NCBI GenBank assembly: GCA_024276705.1
Contig: JAJRWS010000607.1
Coordinates: forward strand, 1-51,281
Direction of reading: 5' to 3'
DNA from: Planctomycetota bacterium
GTDB lineage: Bacteria; Planctomycetota; Planctomycetia; Pirellulales; Lacipirellulaceae
Length of the DNA stretch: 51,281 nt
Numbering within the stretch: position 1 is the first letter of the stretch; each line of letters opens with the position of its first letter. Shown one piece after another: positions 9,301-17,994 of this stretch. The notes below the pieces were generated by a model. The model saw only the letters and a list, made by a program, of their open reading frames with translations. It made no database searches and had not been told where the DNA came from. The translations under genes were made by a program, and so were the position numbers.

Positions 9301-10848
9301 ATGAAAAATCGTAATCCGGTGACGGTTCGCTGCTGCCTGGCTCTTTTGTTGGTTCTGGGGTTGGCGACCGTCGGGCCGTTGCACGCGGCGGGAATGAAAC
9401 TTGGGGCACGAACTCCCTATCGTATTGCGTTGCGACTGGCCGTCGACTCGTGTCTGCGGCCTCAAGAAGAATTGGCTGCCCGTCTTGCCAGCGATCTGGG
9501 ACAACGCATCGATGCCACGATGAGTCCGTTCTGGGACTTGGATATTTCCATACTTCAGGGGAAAGCTCGACATCGTTTGCTTGCCTGGCTGAACCCAATT
9601 CGTGTGGTGCCGATCACCGGCGCGCAAACGCCCCTCTGGTACGACTCCGAGGGAGAGCAAACAGCCACTGGGATGCATACGGACAAGGAGATGTTGCTAA
9701 CCGTGAAGACCTTACCCGTAGGGTATCGGATAAGCTGCCGCGAGTGGGATGCCTACGTGCGCCGCTGGGGTCCTATTCAGCAGCGAACCCTCTCTCAGCG
9801 GAGCTTGCTCGCGGAGAGTTGCTTCCAGCTCATGCGCGAAACGTTCGCGCCTTTGGCGGTGGTGCACCCACTCTCATTGGAGAAGGGGAGTACCTCCCCG
9901 GCCAGGCACATGGTGTTGCAATTCAAGGGCAGCCAGCTTGCCACCGAATCGATCGAGCAATTATTTTTGCACGCAGGCGATGTTTACCAACCGCTGCTGC
10001 GACGTACCGATCGATCGGGTGAGCTCTTGAGTGTTTCGGAGGTTCCCTGGACCTACCTGGCATTGACCGAGGTCCAGCCTGCCAAGGGGGAATCCCATGG
10101 CCGGCAATGGCTGGCCCGTAGCTACAGTGGCTTGCGGCACCCGTTTGGTGCCCGGCTGCGCGGACGCAGCGAATTGCTGGCGTTGGCCATGCATGGGGCG
10201 GAGCCGCGGACGCAGGTTCGATTTTTTGCGCGGCACGATCGCGACCAGGCACTTTCTGGATACGAAGTGTTTCAACAGGGGGAACGTGAGAAATCGGCCA
10301 GCCGCTTGTTGGGGGTTACCAATGCCCGCGGAATGATCGAGGTGAGGCGGAGCCCATTGGAGCGAGAGCCGACGCCGGTGGTCATGCTGTTGGTTCGCAG
10401 CGACGGCCGCTTGCTGGCCAAAGTGCCCGTGGTACCAGGCGTGGCCGCACTGGTGGAGGTGCCGATCGCGGACGATGCGGCCCGACTACAAGCCCAGGCC
10501 CGCCTGGTGGAGGTCCGAGAGCAACTGGTCGATCTGGTCGCCCGGCGGAATATTTTACTGGCGCGGGCGCGCAACTATCTCAACCAAGGCCAGATCGATC
10601 AGGCTCAGCAACTCCTCGAGGATCTGGATGCATTGCCGGGGCGATCGCAGTTCGACAAGATACTCTCCGCGGCTGAAAACCAACCCAGCAATCGGTCCGA
10701 AGACCCACTCGTGCAGGCTCGGATCGCAAAGCTGTTCGCCAACACGCGTTCGCTCCTGGGGAGGTCGCTGGATACTCGTCCGGTGCGCGATTTGCAGAAC
10801 GAACTGAACGTGGCCCGACGGGAGAAGGCGGCGCAAGCTCCGTCGTAG
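9301..10848 (+). CDS. Secreted protein of unknown function, coiled C-terminus
   Basis: The frame is open from GTG 9214, but ATG 9301 begins with KNRNPVTVRCCLALLLVLGLATVGPLHA, a good signal peptide, so I place the start there (515 aa). No known domain was recognised. The central part is mixed, with an Ig-like or beta-rich feel (LLGVTNARGMIEVRR, PTPVVMLLVRSDGRLLAKVPVVPG). The last 150 residues are helical and charged (LVEVREQLVDLVARRNILLARARNYLNQGQIDQAQQLL), resembling a TPR-like hairpin. It is the last gene of the co-directional block that starts with ExbBD, and is probably a periplasmic partner of that system. Confidence 0.75.
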   Translation: MKNRNPVTVRCCLALLLVLGLATVGPLHAAGMKLGARTPYRIALRLAVDSCLRPQEELAARLASDLGQRIDATMSPFWDLDISILQGKARHRLLAWLNPIRVVPITGAQTPLWYDSEGEQTATGMHTDKEMLLTVKTLPVGYRISCREWDAYVRRWGPIQQRTLSQRSLLAESCFQLMRETFAPLAVVHPLSLEKGSTSPARHMVLQFKGSQLATESIEQLFLHAGDVYQPLLRRTDRSGELLSVSEVPWTYLALTEVQPAKGESHGRQWLARSYSGLRHPFGARLRGRSELLALAMHGAEPRTQVRFFARHDRDQALSGYEVFQQGEREKSASRLLGVTNARGMIEVRRSPLEREPTPVVMLLVRSDGRLLAKVPVVPGVAALVEVPIADDAARLQAQARLVEVREQLVDLVARRNILLARARNYLNQGQIDQAQQLLEDLDALPGRSQFDKILSAAENQPSNRSEDPLVQARIAKLFANTRSLLGRSLDTRPVRDLQNELNVARREKAAQAPS

Positions 10849-10984
10849 CGACGTATCGAGCCACGGAGCCAACGAACGACCAAGGTCACGGGTCGTGGGA
10901 AATCGTTGATGAGCGAAGCGAACTCGCCACGCAACACGACTCCCGTGCACCCGATTTCTGGCATCATTACGTTTCGGTTGGGAT

Positions 10985-11200
10985 CTCGTACTCGTACTCA
11001 GCATCGCGGTACTCGTACTCGACGTCTGCATTGTACTCCGCAAAATCCTCGCGGGCCACGTCACCCCTCGCAATCAATCGGGTCAACATCGAAACGATCC
11101 GTTTGAGCACTCGTTTCAGTTTGTCGTGTGTCTCGCCATCGTCACCCCTTTCGAGTACGAGTACCGGCTGGCGCCTGAGTACGAGTACGATTCGAGGCCC
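10985..11200. repeat. GTACTC/GAGTAC hexamer inverted element, copy A
   Basis: This is in the 428-bp gap between the secreted protein and rpsT, which holds no gene. The left arm is CGTACTCGTACTCAGCA followed by GCGGTACTCGTACTCGA; about 110 bases later the right arm has two GAGTACGAGTAC blocks (about 11153-11190). The left arm of about 37 bases is nearly identical to the one at 41264, which also has a GAGTAC-rich right arm. The arms can pair, giving a long hairpin. Confidence 0.65.
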
Positions 11201-11276
11201 GAACGAGAACCCAAGAACCAGGGCTACCGGTCAATCTGAAAAGTTTGGGTTGATCAGATACTGCCAGCTGGCTTAC

Positions 11277-11543
11277 TCAGCTACTGAGCGATTTAATCGC
11301 CTTCGAGAGCCGCGATTTCGTGCGGGCGGCTTTGTTGGCATGGATGACGTTTCGGGAAGCGGCCCGATCGAGCTTTTTGGCGGCCAACCGGAATTCGGTG
11401 GCGCTGGTTTCGGCATCGCCCGAGGAGATCGCTTCCCGAACCTTGCGCAATTGCTTGCGAAGATTCGAGCTGACGACCTTATTGCGGTCTCGGCGGACCT
11501 GATTCTGACGGAGACGTTTGTTCGCGCTGGCAGAGTTTGGCAT
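11277..11543 (-). CDS. rpsT: 30S ribosomal protein S20 (bS20)
   Basis: An 88-aa basic helical protein matching bS20: N-terminal MPNSASANKRLRQNQVRRDR, a central helix with SNLRKQLRKVREAI, and the C-terminal signature KKLDRAASRNVIHANKAARTKSRLSKAI. bS20 binds the 5' domain of 16S rRNA early in small-subunit assembly. The length is normal for the family. It stands alone, with repeat elements on both sides (hexamer element downstream, CAGTA element upstream). Confidence 0.97.
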   Translation of the reverse strand: MPNSASANKRLRQNQVRRDRNKVVSSNLRKQLRKVREAISSGDAETSATEFRLAAKKLDRAASRNVIHANKAARTKSRLSKAIKSLSS

Positions 11544-11586
11544 CTGTTTTTGCTGCTAACCTAACATGGGATGGAATGACGAAATT

Positions 11587-11710
11587 CAGTAGTCCCAAAA
11601 ATGGCCGATGAAGCCGACCCGGGCAATGTGCTCGCTGCTAAAATTGCCGGTTCCTGGGCGGCTTATCGTCCTGTCCAGCGTAGGGCTGGGTAACAATTTG
11701 GAAATACTGA
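11587..11710 (+). repeat. CAGTA-TTCCAA dispersed palindromic element, copy 1
   Basis: About 124 bp, between divergently placed rpsT (5' end) and the 3' end of the TPR gene. It starts CAGTAGTCCC, contains GGCCGATGAAGCCGACCC and a GGCTTATCG block, and ends TTTGGAAATACTGA, the inverted match of the start. Four other copies lie in this window. No open frame is conserved among copies. MITE-like or a structured RNA; see findings. Confidence 0.85.
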
Positions 11711-11722
11711 AACTAGAATGAA

Positions 11723-13195
11723 TCAGCTAGTATCACGTAATTTGTTCAATTTGTCCAGACGTTGCGCCACATCCCGAAAACTAAAATCGAGCCCTGCCAA
11801 TTCGTTCAGGTGCCGCTCAGCCCGGTCAAGTTCCCGCAAACCGGTAGCGAGGACTCCTGCCCGATAGAGGGCCAGCTTGCCCATTTCCGTTCCCTGCTGC
11901 TGCTCACCTGACAGTTCGATTGCTTGTTCATAGTGCGAGAGAGCCAGCTTGTACTGCTCAATCTTCTGAAAACACTCGCCAAGCTCGACTAAAACTTGAA
12001 CCTTGTGCTTGGAATCACTGCGTGCCGCCTGCAATGCGGGGATCGCCAGGCGAAATTTGCCAGCCCGTTTCAGCCGTAACCCCAATTCGTACTGCAATCG
12101 TCCATTCCGCGGTTCGCGATCGACTCGGGCGGAGTAGACTTCCAGCTCAACCTGATTGGCCTGGGCCCGCATTTGGGCCGCCATTTGAGCCGCTTCGGTT
12201 GAAGGTTGATCGGTGGCTTGCCGCTCGGCAACCGCCAGTTGCCTTTGGGCACGACGGATTTGCAAGTCTTCTTGCCGCTGCCGGACCTGTAAATCCCCAC
12301 CACCAGAAGCCTGCATGGCCCGGTCCAGGATTTTTTCCGTCTCATCCAGCCGGTTCTCATGGAACAGCAGATCGGCCAGTTGCAGGTAGTTGGCAATTTC
12401 GGCCGGATCTTGCTCGATTTTTTCCTGCAGAAGTTGCTCGGGCTGTATGCGAGGGGAGGGGGGGGTACTGGGTGTCGATGCCCCATGAACTGCGGATTTA
12501 CGGGCTCCTTCGCCTTGACTCTTCCCTCCACCGGTGAGCGATTCCGTGTCGTAGCCCCCTTGTTGGATGGTTTTTTCGACCGACAAGCGGCTAATTGCCT
12601 GCAAAGCTTCCTCATCATGAGGTTTGGCCTGTTCGACTCGATGCCAACAAGCGATTGCCTGATCAAATTGCCCCATTCGTTGCAGAGCAAGGGCCGCCTG
12701 GCGGTTCACCTGCGGATCTTTGCCACCCGCATCAAGGGCCCAACGGAGGTAGAATAGCAGGCACTCATTGATGTGCAGCTCCTGGCACGCGGCCGCCATT
12801 GCCAGCAGCGTGGACGTGTCCCACGGGTTGAGCGAAAGGGCGGTACACCCTGCTTGGAACGCAGCTGGCCAATCGCCTCCGGCAGCCGCTTTACTGAGGG
12901 CGGAACGCTGGCTTTTAATCTTCAGACCCGAAAATTTCGCTCCTTTTTTGTTGTCATCGTATTTTTTTTGCAGATTCGCCAGAAAGCTTTGCAGGTAGAT
13001 CAGGTTGGCGGGATCTTCGCTGACACATTGTGAGAGGAGCTGATTGGCGTAATCGTGGTCTCCCTTGGCCACACATCGCTGGGCATGCTCATAGAGCTTT
13101 TGCAGCCGGTGCCGGACCGCGGGAGGCACAAGCCGGGAGCCCGCCGGTTGGGTCTGTTGGGCCGAATTCTCGCCAGAAATGTGATCGGATGGCAT
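11723..13195 (-). CDS. TPR-repeat protein
   Basis: A frame open back to 13456, but its first 87 codons come from a repeat element, so ATG 13195 (MPSDHISGENSAQQ) is the sensible start, giving 490 aa. Several TPR units are visible: HAQRCVAKGDHDYANQLLSQCVSEDP near the N-terminus, ALSLNPWDTSTLLAMAAACQEL, ALALQRMGQFDQAIACWHRVEQAKP, and at the C-terminus LVELGECFQKIEQYKLALSHYEQAIEL. A Q/S-rich linker and a coiled-coil stretch (about residues 300-330, RQEDLQIRRAQRQLAVAERQ) separate two TPR halves. There is no signal peptide or TM, so it is probably cytoplasmic. TPR arrays bind proteins; the partner is unknown. Confidence 0.85.
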   Translation of the reverse strand: MPSDHISGENSAQQTQPAGSRLVPPAVRHRLQKLYEHAQRCVAKGDHDYANQLLSQCVSEDPANLIYLQSFLANLQKKYDDNKKGAKFSGLKIKSQRSALSKAAAGGDWPAAFQAGCTALSLNPWDTSTLLAMAAACQELHINECLLFYLRWALDAGGKDPQVNRQAALALQRMGQFDQAIACWHRVEQAKPHDEEALQAISRLSVEKTIQQGGYDTESLTGGGKSQGEGARKSAVHGASTPSTPPSPRIQPEQLLQEKIEQDPAEIANYLQLADLLFHENRLDETEKILDRAMQASGGGDLQVRQRQEDLQIRRAQRQLAVAERQATDQPSTEAAQMAAQMRAQANQVELEVYSARVDREPRNGRLQYELGLRLKRAGKFRLAIPALQAARSDSKHKVQVLVELGECFQKIEQYKLALSHYEQAIELSGEQQQGTEMGKLALYRAGVLATGLRELDRAERHLNELAGLDFSFRDVAQRLDKLNKLRDTS

Positions 13196-13242
13196 GCGTT
13201 CGGGTCGTCTGTCGTTTTTTGGTGGATCAGGTATCCTAGAGT

Positions 13243-13472
13243 CCGTACTTTCAAAATTGCCGCGATGCCCTACATGTGTCAGGGCGATAAGGATCGTTCG
13301 AGAAATAACTGTCCGATGTCCCCTCGCCCCTTTGGGGAGAGGGCAGGGTGAGGGGCCTGGAAATATGCCAGTTATTTCTCGAACGATCCTAAGCTGGGGC
13401 GGAAGACAACGTTTTAAACCGCTAGCACGTCCGCCCGGGCCGGCTCCATCGGCCACTGCTTGGAACTACTGG
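13243..13472 (-). repeat. CAGTA-TTCCAA element, copy 2, split by an insertion
   Basis: A minus-orientation copy of the family: CGTACTTTCAAAATTGCC at one end and GGAACTACTG at the other, with GGCTCCATCGGCCA inside. It is interrupted at 13291-13389 by an unrelated palindromic insert; rejoining 13243-13290 to 13393-13472 restores the normal ~130-bp element. It overlaps the spurious 5' extension of the TPR gene. Confidence 0.85.
13291..13389. mobile_element. 99-bp palindromic insertion with TAA target duplication
   Basis: The two ends are 21-base perfect inverted repeats (GGATCGTTCG...AATAACTG at 13291-13311, its complement at 13369-13389). The centre carries a second dyad, CCCCTCGCCC...GGGTGAGGGG. 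TAA is present on both sides (13288-13290 and 13390-13392), while other copies of the host element have a single GATAAGC at this point. It has no coding capacity, so it would be a non-autonomous element moved by a transposase elsewhere. Confidence 0.8.
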
Positions 13473-13641
13473 AATTCTTACTCGGATTGCATGGAAGAAA
13501 ATAAGTCGCGAACGATCCCCGTGAACGGTGACTCGGTTGCAGTATACACCACGCAGCCAGAATCCGCACCGGCAGGCATCCGCCATTTCACACGGTTTCG
13601 GGACAGACGTCTCGGGTCGTATGCAGGAGTGAACGCAGAGC

Positions 13642-15261
13642 ATGAACACGAGCAAGCAACATGGAATCGTTTACCTGGTCGGAGCGGGCCCTGGCGATCC
13701 CGGATTGTTGACCATACGGGGCTTGTGGTGCCTGGAGAGAGCGAATCTGGTTCTGTACGACTACCTGGTAAATCCGCGCCTGCTCCATTACGCTTCCGGG
13801 CAAGCGGAACTGATTTGCCTGGGCCGACATGGGCTGGAAACGCAGGATACGGGACGTTTACTCACTCAGGAGGAAATCAATGCCCGAATGGTGACTGCAG
13901 CCCAGTCCGGCCAGGCCGTGGTTCGTCTCAAAGGAGGAGATACAGTCATTTTCGGTCGCGCCGCGGAAGAAGTGTCCGCCCTGGAAGCAGCCGGTGTGCC
14001 TTATGAAATAGTGCCTGGCATTACCACGGCGCTGGCAGCCGGTAGTTACGCGGGGGTCCCCCTTACTCATCGCGGCTTTGCTTCCTGCGTGGCCCTGATA
14101 ACGGGACAACAATCGAAAAGTCCACCAGCGAGTGATCCAAGCAGCGACCGATCGGAGGAGGGATCCGAACAGCAGGTGGCACCCGCTGTCGATTTTGACG
14201 CGCTGGCCAATTTTCCCGGAACACTCGTATTTTATATGGGAGTGACCACAGCTCCAGTCTGGGTTAAGTCGTTGCTCAAGCAGGGCAAACAGCCTGAGAC
14301 GCCTGTCGCCGTAATCTGCCACTGTTCACTGCCCCAACAGGAAGTATTTCGGACCACACTTGTGCGTCTGCCCGATCAGCTGACTGAGAAAAAAATTCGT
14401 CCACCTGCAATTATTGTGGTGGGAGAAGTGGCTCGTGCCCAGATTCGATTCGATTGGTTCAGGACCAGACCCTTGTTTGGTCGCCGCCTGCTCGTCACCC
14501 GGCCTGCAGGGCAAGCCGAACCCTTGGTTGCGGAATTGGGTGCGTTGGGGGCCGAGGTCTCGTGTCAGCCGGCAATCGAGATTCTCCCTCCGGCCGATTG
14601 GGCGGTGGTCGATAAGACCATCGAGCAGGTTGGCGAATTTGACTGGCTGGTCTTTTCCAGCGCAAACGGCGTGCGGTTCTTTCTCGATCGACTGTTGCAG
14701 TTAGGGCATGATTTGCGCAGTCTGGGCGGAGTTCGGCTGGCGGTGATAGGTCCCGCCACGGCCCACACATTGGCCCAATATCATCTGCATGTCGATTGCC
14801 AGCCCGATGAATATCGGGCCGAAGCATTGGCCGAAGTGCTGGCCGCCGAGGCAAGCAAGCAGAAGTTCCTGCTTGTGCGTGCCAGCCGGGGCCGCGAAGT
14901 ATTGGCGGAAAGGCTGCAAGCCGCTGGTGGGAATGTCGAGCAGACGATCGTCTATCGGAGCGTGGATGTGCAACAAGCCGATCCCCAGATCACGCAAGCG
15001 ATGGCAGCCGGCCAAATCGACTGGGTGACTGTCACCAGTTCGGCCATCGCCCGTTCGCTGGTCGACCTGTTTGGCACGCAACTGGGGCAAGCGAAATTGG
15101 CCGCGATCAGTCCCTTAACGGCCGCGGTGCTCATCAAGGCAGGCTACCCGCCTCATGCCGTGGCCACCGAGTATACCAGTGATGGGCTCGTCGAAGCAAT
15201 TCTGAGGCGTGAGGGTAAGGGGACCACTGACAGTGCCTCGCTGTCGGACTTTGCCGGTTAG
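13642..15261 (+). CDS. cobA-hemD: Uroporphyrinogen-III methyltransferase / synthase fusion
   Basis: A 539-aa bifunctional tetrapyrrole enzyme. Residues 1-272 are SUMT (makes precorrin-2 from uroporphyrinogen III using SAM): VYLVGAGPGDPGLLTIRG (the Gly-rich SAM loop), VRLKGGDTVIFGRAAEE and VPGITTALAAGSYAGVPLTHRG are all present. Residues about 277-530 are uroporphyrinogen-III synthase (closes the linear hydroxymethylbilane): RRLLVTRPAGQAEPLVAEL, DWLVFSSANGV, DWVTVTSSAIARSLV. This domain order is common in planctomycetes and some Firmicutes. A Ser/Asp/Glu-rich insert (about 156-183) in the SUMT domain is unusual. It supplies siroheme, heme and cobalamin precursors. It is transcribed alone; the upstream gap contains repeat copy 2. 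Confidence 0.95.
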   Translation: MNTSKQHGIVYLVGAGPGDPGLLTIRGLWCLERANLVLYDYLVNPRLLHYASGQAELICLGRHGLETQDTGRLLTQEEINARMVTAAQSGQAVVRLKGGDTVIFGRAAEEVSALEAAGVPYEIVPGITTALAAGSYAGVPLTHRGFASCVALITGQQSKSPPASDPSSDRSEEGSEQQVAPAVDFDALANFPGTLVFYMGVTTAPVWVKSLLKQGKQPETPVAVICHCSLPQQEVFRTTLVRLPDQLTEKKIRPPAIIVVGEVARAQIRFDWFRTRPLFGRRLLVTRPAGQAEPLVAELGALGAEVSCQPAIEILPPADWAVVDKTIEQVGEFDWLVFSSANGVRFFLDRLLQLGHDLRSLGGVRLAVIGPATAHTLAQYHLHVDCQPDEYRAEALAEVLAAEASKQKFLLVRASRGREVLAERLQAAGGNVEQTIVYRSVDVQQADPQITQAMAAGQIDWVTVTSSAIARSLVDLFGTQLGQAKLAAISPLTAAVLIKAGYPPHAVATEYTSDGLVEAILRREGKGTTDSASLSDFAG

Positions 15262-15398
15262 TAAAACCGCAGGCATTAAGTTATGGATGACCGCTAGGCA
15301 AAGTTTGGCCCGAAACGTCTGACGTTTGATGTATCGTCTGCTATCAGGTCGATGGATGGATTAGCAAAACATGCAATTCATCCCGCGAGGACCCTGCC

Positions 15399-15638
15399 GT
15401 GCATCAACCATCCGTTCCGAAGGTTCGGGCCACTATTTACCTGCCACGGGATTTACTGGATGAAGCCCGCGATGCGGCCGTCCATCTGGGCGGTTATCCC
15501 GCCCGCCTCACGCTCACGGCGTTTGCAGAAAATGCATTCCGAGCCGAACTCTTACGGCTCAAAGAACGCTATAACGGCGGCCACGATTTTCCACCGCGCG
15601 AAGGCCAACTGCGCGGCGGCCGTCCCATTGCTGCTTGA
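15399..15638 (+). CDS. Small RHH-like (CopG-type) protein
   Basis: A 79-aa protein from GTG 15399. The segment VRATIYLPRDLLDEARDAAVHL has the strand-then-helix pattern of ribbon-helix-helix DNA-binding proteins (a hydrophobic strand of alternating residues and then a basic/amphipathic helix), followed by a second helix (LTAFAENAFRAELLRL). The C-terminal tail is Gly/Arg-rich. Such proteins often regulate their own operon. The next gene begins 11 bp downstream, and a third, the protease, follows, so an autoregulator role is a plausible inference. Confidence 0.6.
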   Translation: MHQPSVPKVRATIYLPRDLLDEARDAAVHLGGYPARLTLTAFAENAFRAELLRLKERYNGGHDFPPREGQLRGGRPIAA

Positions 15639-15649
15639 AGGAATCGAAC

Positions 15650-15934
15650 ATGAATGTCCAGCCCACGAATCCAGCCGCTGCGGCCTTGCCGGGTGTCGAT
15701 GCGCGGGGCGAGCCTCTGAGCTGGCTTTCCTCGCAACCCGCTCCTTCCGTGGAACATTCCACATCGTATTCAAAGGGCATACCCATGGCTGCCAGCGCGT
15801 CAGTCGATGCCGAGGGTGCCATGGCTCCAGGCGAGGATCCCGCCATGGCACTACGCTCCCGGTTGTTGCAGATGATCGTTGCCAATGAACAACAGCGCAA
15901 GTCACAATCGGCCATCTTGAGACCAAGTGAGTGA
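15650..15934 (+). CDS. Small protein of unknown function
   Basis: A 94-aa protein from ATG 15650, preceded by AAGGA at a fitting distance. The sequence is Ala/Pro/Ser-rich and probably disordered over its first 60 residues, then a helical end (MALRSRLLQMIVANEQQRKSQ). It has no recognised domain. It sits between the RHH-like gene (11 bp upstream) and the protease (15 bp downstream), suggesting a three-gene transcript. Confidence 0.5.
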   Translation: MNVQPTNPAAAALPGVDARGEPLSWLSSQPAPSVEHSTSYSKGIPMAASASVDAEGAMAPGEDPAMALRSRLLQMIVANEQQRKSQSAILRPSE

Positions 15935-15949
15935 TGGCCGTGGAGGCTT

Positions 15950-17347
15950 ATGTCCTTTTCTTGTTTGCCCCCTTTTCTTGTTTGCCTCATGATGGCCATG
16001 GCTCAACAACCGCCGTTTGCCGCCAGACCTTGGGTATCCAGTTCCCGCCGCGGAATACTTTATCGACGGCGGTCTGAAGCCCGAAAGCAACTGCGATTTT
16101 TGAGCTGGAGCCATCGGGTCACGAATTTTTGGGCTCTGAGCTTTTGGGCTCTGGGACTGAGCTTGTGCTGGTTGGTGGCTTCGCCCGTGCTGGCCGGTAC
16201 GTTGGGACCTCCCATGGAGGATCGGTTGCGGACATCCGCCACGGTGGATCCGGCCCGTACTTTATTCGGTGCCGAGGTCATGGCGGCCGGGCAGGCGTTG
16301 CCTGTTCTCCCGGCGAAGCCTATTTCGTCGAGTTATCCACCAGGCATTCAGCGCCGGCCAAATACTCCTCACCCGGCTGTGGTGCGTGTGATAGCGCCCG
16401 AACAGGGAGCCGTATCCTACGGCAGCGGTACGCTGGTCGATGTGCGCGATCAGTTCGGGTTGGTGATCACCAATTGGCATGTGGTCCGTGACGCCAAGGG
16501 AGATGTGGAAGTTCTGTTCCCGGATGGATTTCGTTCCAAGGCACGTGCTCTGAAAGTCGATGCCGATTGGGATCTGGCGGCTTTGGTGATTTGGCGACCT
16601 TCCGTGCCTCCGGTACCGCTTGCACTCACCGCACCACGTCCTGGCGACCAACTGACCATTTGCGGTTATGGCCAAGGTATCTACCATGCTGCCACCGGAC
16701 GCTGTACCCAGTACTACGCTCCCAAGGAAGATTTTCCACAGCATATGGTCGAACTGGATGTTGAAGCACGGCAAGGCGATTCGGGGGGCCCCATCTTCAA
16801 TCAGCAGGGGCAACTTGCAGGTGTGCTATTCGGGGCAGGGCAGGGGACCACACTGGGAAGTTTCGGTGGCCGTGTCCAGTCGTTTCTGGCAACACTCGCT
16901 CCCGATATCGGCCACCGGGCCGACGATGCGCTATTGCAAACCGCCACGGCCCAGACTCGTTCAAGCTCCGCCCGCAAGAGTCAAGCGAGTCGAAACTCCG
17001 CAGACTCGGAAAATGCGAATCGGGGATTGGCAGGCCCAAGCTCTCCTGCAGATCCAGACTCCCCGTCGGCTCACTCCCTGGCCAGCCTGACTGCTGAAGG
17101 AGAACCTATTCTTCCTGAGAACAATCGGGACGATCTCTGGAAACCGGTCGAGCAACCTCGAAGCCCAGGCGAAGCAGTGGCGACCGGCGCCGACAACACC
17201 GCTGGGACCAGGCCGCCCGAATCGGTAAAAGAAGTATCCGCCTGGCAGGCGTTGGCCGGGGTGGGCTGGTACGATCAGGTCAAGTCCGTGTTGGCGGCCG
17301 TTGGCTTGCTGGCAATTCTCGGGGGAGTCCTCCGGGCGGCACGGTAA
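15950..17347 (+). CDS. Membrane-anchored trypsin-like serine protease
   Basis: A 465-aa protein with the chymotrypsin/HtrA-type fold. The triad can be read: His177 in ITNWHVVR, Asp208 in DADWDLAAL and Ser278 in QGDSGGPIF. A hydrophobic segment at about 60-82 would serve as a signal/anchor and a second TM lies at the C-terminus (VLAAVGLLAILGGVL), with a disordered Ser/Pro/Glu-rich linker between. No PDZ domain is seen, so it is not a full DegP. The start is uncertain: GGAGG is only 3 bases from ATG 15950, and a later ATG near 15989 is possible. Expected location is the periplasmic side of the membrane. Confidence 0.85.
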   Translation: MSFSCLPPFLVCLMMAMAQQPPFAARPWVSSSRRGILYRRRSEARKQLRFLSWSHRVTNFWALSFWALGLSLCWLVASPVLAGTLGPPMEDRLRTSATVDPARTLFGAEVMAAGQALPVLPAKPISSSYPPGIQRRPNTPHPAVVRVIAPEQGAVSYGSGTLVDVRDQFGLVITNWHVVRDAKGDVEVLFPDGFRSKARALKVDADWDLAALVIWRPSVPPVPLALTAPRPGDQLTICGYGQGIYHAATGRCTQYYAPKEDFPQHMVELDVEARQGDSGGPIFNQQGQLAGVLFGAGQGTTLGSFGGRVQSFLATLAPDIGHRADDALLQTATAQTRSSSARKSQASRNSADSENANRGLAGPSSPADPDSPSAHSLASLTAEGEPILPENNRDDLWKPVEQPRSPGEAVATGADNTAGTRPPESVKEVSAWQALAGVGWYDQVKSVLAAVGLLAILGGVLRAAR

Positions 17348-17385
17348 GGGGCTGGTGCTGCCGGCTAGAATCGATTTCGATCGCT

Positions 17386-17904
17386 TTAGGATTTCGTCCT
17401 TCGGATTTCGTGCTTTGCCTGCGGCAGCTTTGCCCGCAGGTCGGGAATGATGGCTGCCGGCACGAAGCGGGCCAATTCCTCGTCGCCCGCCAGGGGAGTG
17501 ATCTGCTTGATCAACGTACTGGAAACATGCGAAAACTCGTCGTCCGCCATCAAGAACACCGTTTCGATCATCGGATCGAGCTTACGGTTGGCCAGGGTCA
17601 TAGTGAATTCCAGTTCCATATCGGTGAGCGATCGGACCCCGCGGATGATGACTCGCGCATCGCATTCGCGGACGAAATGGACCGCCAGTCCGGTAAACAG
17701 TTTCACCTGGACGCCGGGCACATGCCGGGTGGTTCGTTCGATCAGCTTGACCCGTTCCTCGGCGGTGAAGAGCGATTGTTTGTCGACATTCATTCCGACC
17801 CCCACGATCAGCTCATCCATGAGCCGTCCACTTCGTTCGATGACATTCAAATGGCCCAAGGTGATGGGATCGAACGATCCCGTGTAGACAGCTCGTCGAG
17901 TCAT
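17386..17904 (-). CDS. coaD: Phosphopantetheine adenylyltransferase
   Basis: A 172-aa protein that transfers AMP from ATP to 4'-phosphopantetheine in the fourth step of coenzyme A synthesis. It has the nucleotidyltransferase signature YTGSFDPITLGHLNVI (residues 7-22, with the T..GH motif at 15-18), the conserved RGVRSLTDMELEF, and VSSTLIKQI near the C-terminus. The length is slightly above the usual 160 aa. It is convergent with the protease gene, with 38 bp between the stops; repeat copy 3 lies upstream of its start. Confidence 0.97.
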   Translation of the reverse strand: MTRRAVYTGSFDPITLGHLNVIERSGRLMDELIVGVGMNVDKQSLFTAEERVKLIERTTRHVPGVQVKLFTGLAVHFVRECDARVIIRGVRSLTDMELEFTMTLANRKLDPMIETVFLMADDEFSHVSSTLIKQITPLAGDEELARFVPAAIIPDLRAKLPQAKHEIRRTKS

Positions 17905-17994
17905 GAGAGTTTGTGGGGGGTTATTGGATGTCAGGCATCAGGGGAGGTAAGGGTAGCCAACAGGTGGGCGGGGTCTGGTAACGACTAATTGAAA

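Noticed and set aside
13193-13456. Possible N-terminal extension (87 residues) of the TPR gene
   Set aside because: The extra codons come from the CAGTA element and the 99-bp insertion inside it; the translated part is Pro/Gly/Arg-rich and unrelated to TPR. ATG 13195 gives a clean start.
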